From an uncultured Lachnospiraceae bacterium (lineage in GTDB: Bacteria; Bacillota; Clostridia; Lachnospirales; Lachnospiraceae), in assembly GCA_947175845.1 (NCBI GenBank), contig CAMWOK010000232.1, forward strand, positions 1 to 5,067: a stretch of DNA of 5,067 nucleotides, written 5' to 3'. The notes under the pieces were generated by a model that worked only from the letters and a program-made list of their open reading frames with translations, did not search any database and had not been told where the DNA came from. Position 1 is the first letter of the stretch; the number at the start of each line of letters is the position of its first letter. Positions 1 to 5,067 of this stretch are shown piece after piece. A program made the translations under genes and the position numbers.

Positions 1-692
1 TGGAAGAAAAAAGCAATGAGATAACGGCGATCCCCAAAGTACTGGAAAGCATAGAAATAAAAGGGCAGGTAGTAACCATCGATGCGATGGGGACGCAGAC
101 GGCAATCGTAGAGACAATACGAAAGAGACGTGCAGACTATGTGCTGGCGGTAAAGGGGAACCAGGGGAATCTGGAAACAGATATACGCCAGTATTTTGAA
201 GACCATCAGATACGTGAAGAAATAAAGAAAGGGACAGGTTATAAGAAAACAACAGAGAAGGCGCATGGTCAGATAGAGATAAGGGAGTATTATCAAACAG
301 AAGACACGGCATGGATGTATCAGAAAAAACAATGGAAAGGCCTGAAAAGTATAGGGATGGAGAAAAAGACCATCCGAAAGGGAGAAACAGAGAAAGAGGA
401 ATATCGGTATTATATCAGCAGCCTTTGTGAAGATATCGAACTGTTCAGCCGGGCAGTAAGGGGACATTGGGCAGTGGAAAGTATGCACTGGCACCTAGAT
501 GTGACATTTAAGGAGGATGCAAATACCACACTGGATAAGATAGCAGCGCAGAACCAGAATATCATACGAAAATGGTGTCTGAGCATGTTGAAACTGATAG
601 AGATAAGGGGGACGAAGATGTCATTAAGAAGGAAGCGTTTCAATATAAGCCTTGCACCGGCACAGTTTATTGAAGAACTGATGAAAATTTAA
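1..692 (+). CDS. ISAs1-family transposase, C-terminal part (5' end cut by window)
   Basis: DDE transposase that would cut and move an ISAs1-type insertion sequence. The reading frame is open from base 3 to the TAA at 690-692 and gives 229 residues. The ATG at 87 is internal, because the conserved segment VVTIDAMGTQ starts upstream of it. Visible hallmarks are the second catalytic aspartate in TIDAMG (codon 81-83), the ADYVLAVKGNQ block just after it, and the catalytic glutamate in GHWAVESMHWHLDVTFKEDA (Glu codon 477-479). Whole family members are usually about 370-380 residues, so the first roughly 140-150 residues, including the first catalytic Asp, lie left of the window. The visible part has no internal stop or frameshift, so the element may be intact. 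It is AT-richer than the minus-strand operon at the right. The family call is confident; whether the element is active cannot be judged. Confidence 0.93.
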   Translation, partial: EEKSNEITAIPKVLESIEIKGQVVTIDAMGTQTAIVETIRKRRADYVLAVKGNQGNLETDIRQYFEDHQIREEIKKGTGYKKTTEKAHGQIEIREYYQTEDTAWMYQKKQWKGLKSIGMEKKTIRKGETEKEEYRYYISSLCEDIELFSRAVRGHWAVESMHWHLDVTFKEDANTTLDKIAAQNQNIIRKWCLSMLKLIEIRGTKMSLRRKRFNISLAPAQFIEELMKI

Positions 693-724
693 AAAACCCC
701 AATTTAGGATGCGGGATGGATTGG

Positions 725-744
725 ATATTCATGCGTTTGTCGTG
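725..744 (+). repeat. Candidate right terminal inverted repeat of the ISAs1-type element
   Basis: About 35-50 bases after the transposase stop there is a stretch ending in TTCATGCGTTTGTCGTG. From memory, ISAs1-family right ends look like ATGCG-TTTG/ATTG-CCCTG, so this would be the right end, with the outside boundary near base 744. The left end of the element is outside the window, so neither the inverted match nor the 8-10 base target duplication expected for the family can be checked here. Confidence 0.4.
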
Positions 745-762
745 TCAACAGGTTCTTCGGAG

Positions 763-791
763 TTGATGTAGTAATGACTGTGTGCTATAAT
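763..791 (+). promoter_or_regulatory. Sigma-A promoter for the phospholipase C-like gene
   Basis: A -35 box TTGATG (763-768) is followed by a 17-base spacer and a perfect -10 box TATAAT (786-791), which is preceded by TGC, the extended -10 motif. Transcription would start near 798 and leave a leader of about 39 bases before the ATG at 837. The promoter begins about 20 bases outside the proposed insertion sequence end, so it appears to belong to the host flank and not to the element. Confidence 0.75.
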
Positions 792-836
792 CTAAAGAAA
801 CAGATCTGGATATAAAAACTATGACGGAGGATAAAT

Positions 837-1505
837 ATGGCCCAGCCAATGATGCACTTGCTAATCGCAGATAAAGTATATAAAAAATGCAGTTTATTTG
901 ATTCCTACGATGATTTTTTGTCAGGAAGCATTGCTCCGGACGCAGTCCATGAAAAAAAGAACTATGCAAGAGAACACAAAGATATCTCTCACTATAGGTT
1001 TAACAGTAAAAGTTCTATCAGCTACTTTGATCCATTTTTTGAGCAGTACCATACATCTGAGAATAAGGATTTTGTGGCTGGCTACCTGATTCATTTGCTG
1101 TCTGATTTAATATGGTATCATTCTGTCAGAGTTCCATTCAAAGAAGCTTTTGTCAAAGCGCCAGCGCATGATATGTCAATGAATGAGGCTTATTATGCGG
1201 ACTGTGAACAGATAGAGCAACTGATGTTTTGGGAAAAGGATGCCTCCCGTATCATAAAAGCTGTCAGCAACGGCAAAGCATATTCAATAGAAGGCCTGAT
1301 CGATTCAGAAGATGTTGCCGCCTGGAAGGAAAAATTACTTTGCGCCTATGATAACAAGCAGAAACTTTCGTACCATACCACATATATTACAGAGCAGCAA
1401 GTACGTGATTACATAGAAGACTGTGCGCAAAAATGCTCTGCGTATTTGGAATATCTGCCATATTTTAAAACGCACAGCAAGGAACTGTTCAAAAATACCG
1501 ATTAA
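837..1505 (+). CDS. Zinc-dependent phospholipase C-like protein (PF00882-type), cytoplasmic
   Basis: A 222-residue protein that resembles the zinc-dependent phospholipase C / S1-P1 nuclease-like fold. The ATG at 837 has a GGAGG ribosome site at 826-830 with six bases of spacing. Candidate metal ligands follow the family layout: His7 near the N-terminus (MMHLLIA), Asp35 in GSIAPD, His38, His47 and His52 (EHKDISH), then His86 and Asp90 in the helix GYLIHLLSDLIWYH. HxxxD here takes the place of the HxxxE seen in clostridial alpha-toxin. There is no signal peptide and no C-terminal C2-like membrane-binding domain, so it is unlikely to be a secreted toxin. Short proteins of this kind are common in clostridia and are usually annotated only by the domain; the substrate is unknown. 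It is a single gene with its own promoter, convergent with the operon on its right. Confidence 0.8.
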   Translation: MAQPMMHLLIADKVYKKCSLFDSYDDFLSGSIAPDAVHEKKNYAREHKDISHYRFNSKSSISYFDPFFEQYHTSENKDFVAGYLIHLLSDLIWYHSVRVPFKEAFVKAPAHDMSMNEAYYADCEQIEQLMFWEKDASRIIKAVSNGKAYSIEGLIDSEDVAAWKEKLLCAYDNKQKLSYHTTYITEQQVRDYIEDCAQKCSAYLEYLPYFKTHSKELFKNTD

Positions 1506-1649
1506 TATCGCCTGTCCTTTTCTCCGATATCAAATTGCTAAAGCAATTACTCAAAAATCAGTTACATAGCACGCTATTTAAACGTTATTTCTTAACAGTT
1601 CCTAACTTCTGAAAAAGAATATTGTTCATCTGCATTGCAGACTCAAGGA
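1506..1649. other. AT-rich gap between two convergent genes
   Basis: This 144-base gap carries no supported gene. It holds a small perfect hairpin (AATTGC at 1533-1538 and GCAATT at 1543-1548, loop TAAA) without a following T-run, and a short CTGC/GCAG hairpin (1630-1640) on the exit side of the chemoreceptor gene. On the minus strand the latter is followed about 10-16 bases later by a TTCTTTTT run. Both are weak as intrinsic terminators. The gap also marks the change from the AT-richer left part to the GC-richer right part. Confidence 0.6.
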
Positions 1650-3233
1650 CTACAGATTGTCAAACACCACGGTCTCCTTCTCAAGGCCATGAACAACCTC
1701 CTGATTCACGCCCATGCGCTGTGTGATGTCCTCCATATCATCGGCGAGCCGCCTGGTGTTGCCCGCGACGCCGGAGATGCCGTTGGCGCCCTCATTTATG
1801 GCTTTCGTGATCGTATTGATGGCGTCCGCGATTTCCGACATTGCATTTTTCAGGCGGTCTGTCCGCTCGTGAAACTCCGCCATCGACTGGCGGATGTAGG
1901 CGGCATCCTCTTTGTACTGGCTGCCCGACTGCACAAATGCCTGAAATTCCGTGAGTACGGACCCGCTCATGTACTGGACAAGCTGCTGCGCGTGATCGGA
2001 GAGATTGTACACGGCAGAAGTGACCACGCTGTTGACCTCCTGGATCTTGTTTGCGACTTCCTGGCTGGAATCTGCCAGTTCCCGCACCTCATCGGCAACT
2101 ACGGCAAATCCCCTGCCTGCAGTTCCCGCCCTGGCTGCCTCTACGGCAGCATTGAGCGCAATCAACTGCGTCTGCTGTGCGATAGACAATATCTCCCCTG
2201 TCAGGGTCGTAATCTGATCCACACTCTTGCTCTTCTCAATCGCATCGCTCATAGTAACCAGCATCTCATCCGTTTTGGCACTGGTACTTTGCGCACTGTT
2301 CTGTGCGGACTGCTGCATTGCGTCCGCACGCGCGTTCATCTGGGTGCTGTACTCTGTGAGCGCACGGCATTCTGCCGCAATGTCGCGGACATCCGAACTC
2401 ACATGCTCGGCATTGCCATTGATGGCGGACACATTGCTTGCCACTTCCTGGATCGCAGCCGACAGCTGTTCTGCAAGGGTGGAGAGATCACCCGCACTTC
2501 CTTTGGAGTCGCGCGTTCTCTTTAACACTTCCCCGGTCATATGGTTGATGCGCCCGGAACTTTCCTTGATGGTTTTCAAAATGCTCTTGACTGGGATCAC
2601 AACGTAATTGGTAATCAGCTTTAAATCCGCAAACACCAGAAGCAGACAGACAGCCGCTGCCCCGACGCCCGCGACCAGCGATATAAAATACACGGAGGAC
2701 AGCTGCTCTCTCGCATTCAGCGTCTGCTCACTGATAGAAGCGCTCAGCGCGTCGATATCTGAATCCATGGCGTCCGCGTACAGCGCCACGTCCCCGTTTG
2801 CGAGGGTGTATGCATCCTGTGTTTTGTGGCTGGCACTGGCACACACCAGAAATACCAGCGCGTGTTTAAAAGAGTCGTAGTCAGACAAGAGTGCCTCGTA
2901 CTGCGCCCGATCCTCCGGTATGACATACTGCTCAAACGCGGCAAGCATACTGTCCAGAAGGGCTTCTTCTTCTTTTATCTGCTGCACAAGCGTCGTCATC
3001 GTTTCATAGTCCGTGGCGACAATGTGGCTCAGCGCCATCTTGTGGATATTCATGGCAGACTGACAGATTTCAGACAGCCTGCTCTTGCCGTCCATATAAT
3101 TGTCCGCAATGCTGGCCGCGCTTGTGTTCACATTCTGAATGTTGATAATGGAGAGAATATTCGACAGCACTGCCACAATTCCCAAAAGTGCAATCGGTAT
3201 AATTAGACGTTGTTTTAAACTGATATTTTTCAT
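1650..3233 (-). CDS. Methyl-accepting chemotaxis protein, two-TM with four-helix-bundle type sensor
   Basis: A membrane chemoreceptor of 527 residues that would control CheA kinase through CheW. Order: TM1 about residues 9-32, extracellular helical sensor about 33-180 resembling the 4HB_MCP family (MNIHKMALSHIVATDYE), TM2 about 181-204, then a cytoplasmic coiled coil. The hairpin tip is clear: QTQLIALNAAVEAARAG then GRGFAVVADEVRELA (about 355-388), keeping the Glu and Arg equivalent to the trimer contacts of Tsr. After TM2 a HAMP-like first helix with its proline (VIPVKSIL) is seen, but no typical DExG connector. There is no CheR-binding pentapeptide; the end is VVFDNL. Start: the in-frame GTG at 3245 overlaps the ribosome site AAGGAG (3245-3250), so the ATG at 3233, 11 bases downstream of that site, is preferred; a GTG at 3236 is also possible. 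It lies 29 bases after the binding-protein gene and is probably cotranscribed with it. Confidence 0.93.
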   Translation of the reverse strand: MKNISLKQRLIIPIALLGIVAVLSNILSIINIQNVNTSAASIADNYMDGKSRLSEICQSAMNIHKMALSHIVATDYETMTTLVQQIKEEEALLDSMLAAFEQYVIPEDRAQYEALLSDYDSFKHALVFLVCASASHKTQDAYTLANGDVALYADAMDSDIDALSASISEQTLNAREQLSSVYFISLVAGVGAAAVCLLLVFADLKLITNYVVIPVKSILKTIKESSGRINHMTGEVLKRTRDSKGSAGDLSTLAEQLSAAIQEVASNVSAINGNAEHVSSDVRDIAAECRALTEYSTQMNARADAMQQSAQNSAQSTSAKTDEMLVTMSDAIEKSKSVDQITTLTGEILSIAQQTQLIALNAAVEAARAGTAGRGFAVVADEVRELADSSQEVANKIQEVNSVVTSAVYNLSDHAQQLVQYMSGSVLTEFQAFVQSGSQYKEDAAYIRQSMAEFHERTDRLKNAMSEIADAINTITKAINEGANGISGVAGNTRRLADDMEDITQRMGVNQEVVHGLEKETVVFDNL

Positions 3234-3244
3234 CACAACTGGCA

Positions 3245-3250
3245 CTCCTT
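3245..3250 (-). promoter_or_regulatory. Ribosome binding site that decides the chemoreceptor start
   Basis: On the minus strand this reads AAGGAG. It overlaps the first possible start codon (GTG at 3245-3243) and so excludes it. It sits 8 bases before a GTG at 3236 and 11 bases before the ATG at 3233, which begins the plausible N-terminus MKNISLKQRL. Confidence 0.75.
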
Positions 3251-3262
3251 TTTATATAAGTA

Positions 3263-4504
3263 CTATGGAGACGTAATCCCATCAACCATTGCGTCGAGCA
3301 GTTCCTGCAGACTTTTTCCCGACGGATTTCCATCCAAAAGCTCCGCGGTAAAAGCGATGACAGGGTCCCAGTAATTTCCTCCAATCCGCTGGATGCAGGA
3401 AAATTCTGACTGTTCCAGCAACGCGGTGATCGCCGGGGCACTCTGCACCTCCTTGGAAGACGCCGCAGTGATGTTAGCCGGCCCCTGGCCGCGCAGCAGA
3501 AAACGAAGCTTCTGGTTCTCCTCGTTCGCAATCCACTCCGCCAGTTTTGATGCCCAGAGTTTCTGTTCTGAGTAGGCGTTTACACCGATCAGTTTGTAGC
3601 CGGAGAAGGACGCCATCTGAATCTGTTGTCCCGCACATTCATAGGACGGAAGCTTTGACGCGCCGAATCCACTGCCCCAGGCTTCCTCCACGGCGACTGC
3701 ATTCCACACGCCATTGACACCGGCGATAATCGTGCCATTTTTGACACCTTCGAGAAATCCTGCGTCATCTGTGCTGACAAATCCCGGATGTTGTGCGATA
3801 TCCAGCATTGCCTGCGCCACATCTGTCCCTTTGACAGCCCCGTCAGTGCTGTTCCACGTACAGTAATTGGTGATCCCGTCACTGTTCAAGCCGACCGTCA
3901 GCCCCGTATTTCCAAACAGGGAGTACACATACCATCCCGAGGACCACTCCATCGAAACTTTTTTGCCCTGTTCCGCGGCGATCTCCAGCATTCTGTCGAG
4001 GGATGTGATATCTTCCTCTGTAAAATACTGTTTGTTGTAATATAGAAAATATCCGTTGTCCGCAGTCAGAGGCTGTGCATATATGGTGTCGTTCACAGAT
4101 GCCGCAAGGACCGCCTCCGGCAGGTTTGAATTTCTGATCGCATCCGTGTTGTCCACGGGGTCCAGCGCCCCTGCGGCCACCAGCGTATTCAACTGGTCAT
4201 CTGCGAATGCAAAGACATCCGCTCCGTTCTCCAAATCAGCCATCAGCGCATTGGTGCAGCTGCTCTCGCTCTGCGGCTGGTATGTAATCTGGAACGCCGC
4301 CTGTCCGCGGTAATTCTCCTGAAACCCGTCTATAATCTGGCGAAGCAGTTCCTCGTCCTCCTCGGCGCCCCAGACAGTCAAATTGACCGTATCAGAACCC
4401 GGCACCTGCACTTCCTCCACCGGAACTGGAGTCTCCTGCTGACAACCGGACAGTAATACGGCCAACACTACGGCCGGGAACCCTGTATTGATTTTTCTTT
4501 TCAT
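3263..4504 (-). CDS. Extracellular solute-binding lipoprotein, family 1 (sugar-binding type)
   Basis: A 413-residue membrane-anchored binding protein, of the normal length for family 1 (maltose-binding-like) proteins. The N-terminus has a basic MKRK, a hydrophobic stretch and a lipobox LLSGC with the lipidated cysteine at residue 21. The mature part begins with an acidic linker, then strand VNLTVWGAEEDEELL (about 40-54), which is typical of the family. ADVFAFADDQ followed by LVAAGALDPV (about 95-117), then YAQPLTADNGYFLYYNK (142-158), and the GVNGVWNA segment (262-269) are the other recognisable family blocks. Many Trp and Tyr residues suggest a sugar or oligosaccharide ligand, but specificity cannot be read. 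Start: the ATG at 4504 has GGAG six bases upstream, whereas the ATG run at 4522 has no ribosome site and would put six residues before the signal peptide. No permease gene is adjacent; the chemoreceptor gene follows after 29 bases. Confidence 0.92.
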   Translation of the reverse strand: MKRKINTGFPAVVLAVLLSGCQQETPVPVEEVQVPGSDTVNLTVWGAEEDEELLRQIIDGFQENYRGQAAFQITYQPQSESSCTNALMADLENGADVFAFADDQLNTLVAAGALDPVDNTDAIRNSNLPEAVLAASVNDTIYAQPLTADNGYFLYYNKQYFTEEDITSLDRMLEIAAEQGKKVSMEWSSGWYVYSLFGNTGLTVGLNSDGITNYCTWNSTDGAVKGTDVAQAMLDIAQHPGFVSTDDAGFLEGVKNGTIIAGVNGVWNAVAVEEAWGSGFGASKLPSYECAGQQIQMASFSGYKLIGVNAYSEQKLWASKLAEWIANEENQKLRFLLRGQGPANITAASSKEVQSAPAITALLEQSEFSCIQRIGGNYWDPVIAFTAELLDGNPSGKSLQELLDAMVDGITSP

Positions 4505-4509
4505 ATCGT

Positions 4510-4514
4510 TCTCC
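4510..4514 (-). promoter_or_regulatory. Ribosome binding site that decides the lipoprotein start
   Basis: The minus strand reads GGAGA, about six bases before the ATG at 4504. It overlaps the region that would be coding if the upstream ATG at 4522 were used, and it supports the shorter protein with a normal lipoprotein signal peptide. Confidence 0.7.
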
Positions 4515-4528
4515 ATCATCAACCGTTT

Positions 4529-4753
4529 TCAGTACTCTTTATGTATGGCTTCCACCCCATACTTTTCCCGGAATGCCGCGAGGTCTGCGTCATTCCTGAT
4601 AAACGCAGCCTCCTCAAACTTCCCGGTGTGGATGTTCTTAAAGCCCGCAACCTGCTCCCCGTTGCATATGCTGCATTTCAGAACAGGTATCTGATTTTCC
4701 CTGTCATACGCTATGGCGCAGGATGCAGCTGTCTTTGCCTTTCTCTTAAACAT
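4529..4753 (-). CDS. Small conserved protein of unknown function with CSICNGEQVAGF motif
   Basis: A 74-residue soluble protein with a basic N-terminus (MFKRKAK) and no signal peptide or membrane segment. The core LKCSICNGEQVAGFKNIHTGKF (about residues 25-46) has a CxxC pair (Cys27, Cys30) and is followed by an acidic and basic helix-like tail ending in KEY. I recognise closely similar short proteins in clostridia; as I recall, some carry the name aspartate dehydrogenase, which is not credible at this length. The function is unknown. Start: the ATG at 4753 is seven bases after GGTGGAG (4761-4767); the upstream ATG at 4759 is too close to that site. The stop lies 24 bases before the lipoprotein start, so the two genes are probably cotranscribed. 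Confidence 0.82.
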   Translation of the reverse strand: MFKRKAKTAASCAIAYDRENQIPVLKCSICNGEQVAGFKNIHTGKFEEAAFIRNDADLAAFREKYGVEAIHKEY

Positions 4754-4760
4754 ATCCATT

Positions 4761-4768
4761 CTCCACCT
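4761..4768 (-). promoter_or_regulatory. Ribosome binding site of the small conserved gene
   Basis: The minus strand reads AGGTGGAG, ending seven bases before the ATG at 4753. Only one base separates it from the alternative ATG at 4759, which is therefore unlikely to be the start. Confidence 0.65.
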
Positions 4769-4775
4769 AAAGTTG

Positions 4776-5067
4776 TCACAGCGACAGTATTTTCTTCAGA
4801 ATATTGTACATATCTGCACGGGTTTCTGCATTGTTGACGTAATCCCGCGTAATCGCCGGCGCGTTTTTGGTGGGCGAGGTGGCCGTGGATATACACCGCA
4901 GCTGGCCCCATGGCAGCAGGGATGTATCCTTGTAATAAACCTCCCAGATATCTTTCTTGTTCCACGTGTATTTGCCGAGAAGTTTATTTTCGTCTTTGGA
5001 GTAATAAAAGTTTACCGGATATTCAGCGTAATATATCATTACCGGACGCTTGTCATAGTAAGTGTAG
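4776..5067 (-). CDS. C-terminal end of an unrecognised protein (5' end cut by window)
   Basis: The frame is open from the right window edge to the TGA at 4776-4778 and gives 96 complete codons plus the stop. The ATG at 5039 is not a convincing start: the frame stays open upstream of it (YTYYDKRPVM) and no AGGAGG-like site lies before it. The visible part is rich in Tyr, Lys and Trp (RPVMIYYAEYPVNFYYSKDE, then GKYTWNKKDIWEVYYKD) and looks like beta-strands, followed by a helical end NNAETRADMYNILKKILSL. No transmembrane segment is seen. I do not recognise the family. It lies 22 bases upstream of the small conserved gene in the same direction and is probably the preceding gene of the same transcription unit. 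Confidence 0.7.
   Translation of the reverse strand, partial: YTYYDKRPVMIYYAEYPVNFYYSKDENKLLGKYTWNKKDIWEVYYKDTSLLPWGQLRCISTATSPTKNAPAITRDYVNNAETRADMYNILKKILSL

Noticed and set aside
745..969. Minus-strand frame of 74 codons near the promoter
   Set aside because: It crosses the sigma-A promoter and the start of the phospholipase C-like gene, has no recognisable protein features and is best explained as a shadow.
1533..1548. Possible intrinsic terminator hairpin after the phospholipase C-like gene
   Set aside because: The six-base stem is AT-rich and no T-run follows, so it is described only as a weak hairpin within the gap.
1635..2525. Long plus-strand open frame of 296 codons opposite the chemoreceptor
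   Set aside because: It is the antisense of the highly conserved signalling domain, has no ribosome site at its start and has an odd Arg/His/Cys-rich composition typical of an antisense frame in GC-richer DNA.
3234..3262. Possible separate promoter for the chemoreceptor in the 29-base gap
   Set aside because: The gap contains a TATATAA-like run, but it lies right at the ribosome site, leaving no room for a leader, and no -35 box was found at the right distance.
3070..3531. Minus-strand frame of 153 codons overlapping the lipoprotein and chemoreceptor junction
   Set aside because: It is out of frame with both well-supported genes, Arg/Cys/Ser-rich, and spans the ribosome site of the chemoreceptor.
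4711..4965. Minus-strand frame of 84 codons overlapping the partial gene and the small gene
   Set aside because: It runs through the stop of the partial gene and the start of the small conserved gene, has no ribosome site, and both overlapped frames are better supported.

Overview
The window looks like a chromosomal segment of a low-to-mid GC Firmicute, most likely a clostridial (Lachnospiraceae-type) gut bacterium. The signs are an ISAs1-family transposase, strong AGGAGG-like ribosome sites, a lipoprotein solute-binding protein, a chemoreceptor with the clostridial style of signalling domain, and a small conserved CSICNGEQVAGF protein of a type I associate with clostridia. The assignment rests on recognising protein sequences and not on any database search.

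Left part (1 to about 1505, plus strand, AT-richer). The window opens inside an ISAs1-family transposase; only its C-terminal 229 residues are present. A likely right terminal inverted repeat of the element ends near 744. A good sigma-A promoter (TTGATG, 17-base spacer, TGC-TATAAT) follows about 20 bases later and drives a 222-residue protein related to zinc-dependent phospholipase C. A 144-base AT-rich gap (1506-1649) separates this gene from the convergent minus-strand genes.

Right part (1650-5067, minus strand, GC-richer). Four genes run in the same direction with gaps of 22, 24 and 29 bases and look like one transcription unit. In transcription order they are: the C-terminal end of an unrecognised protein (cut by the window edge); a 74-residue conserved small protein of unknown function; a family 1 extracellular solute-binding lipoprotein; and a two-TM methyl-accepting chemotaxis protein. 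No transport permease or ATPase is visible beside the binding protein. The simplest reading is that the lipoprotein captures a ligand at the outer face of the membrane and the adjacent chemoreceptor reports its occupancy to the flagellar motor, but this is inference from gene order. The operon promoter lies beyond the right edge.

No tRNA, rRNA, CRISPR array or convincing riboswitch was seen. The most interesting item is the binding-protein/chemoreceptor pair without a permease, together with the chemoreceptor's apparently missing canonical HAMP domain.
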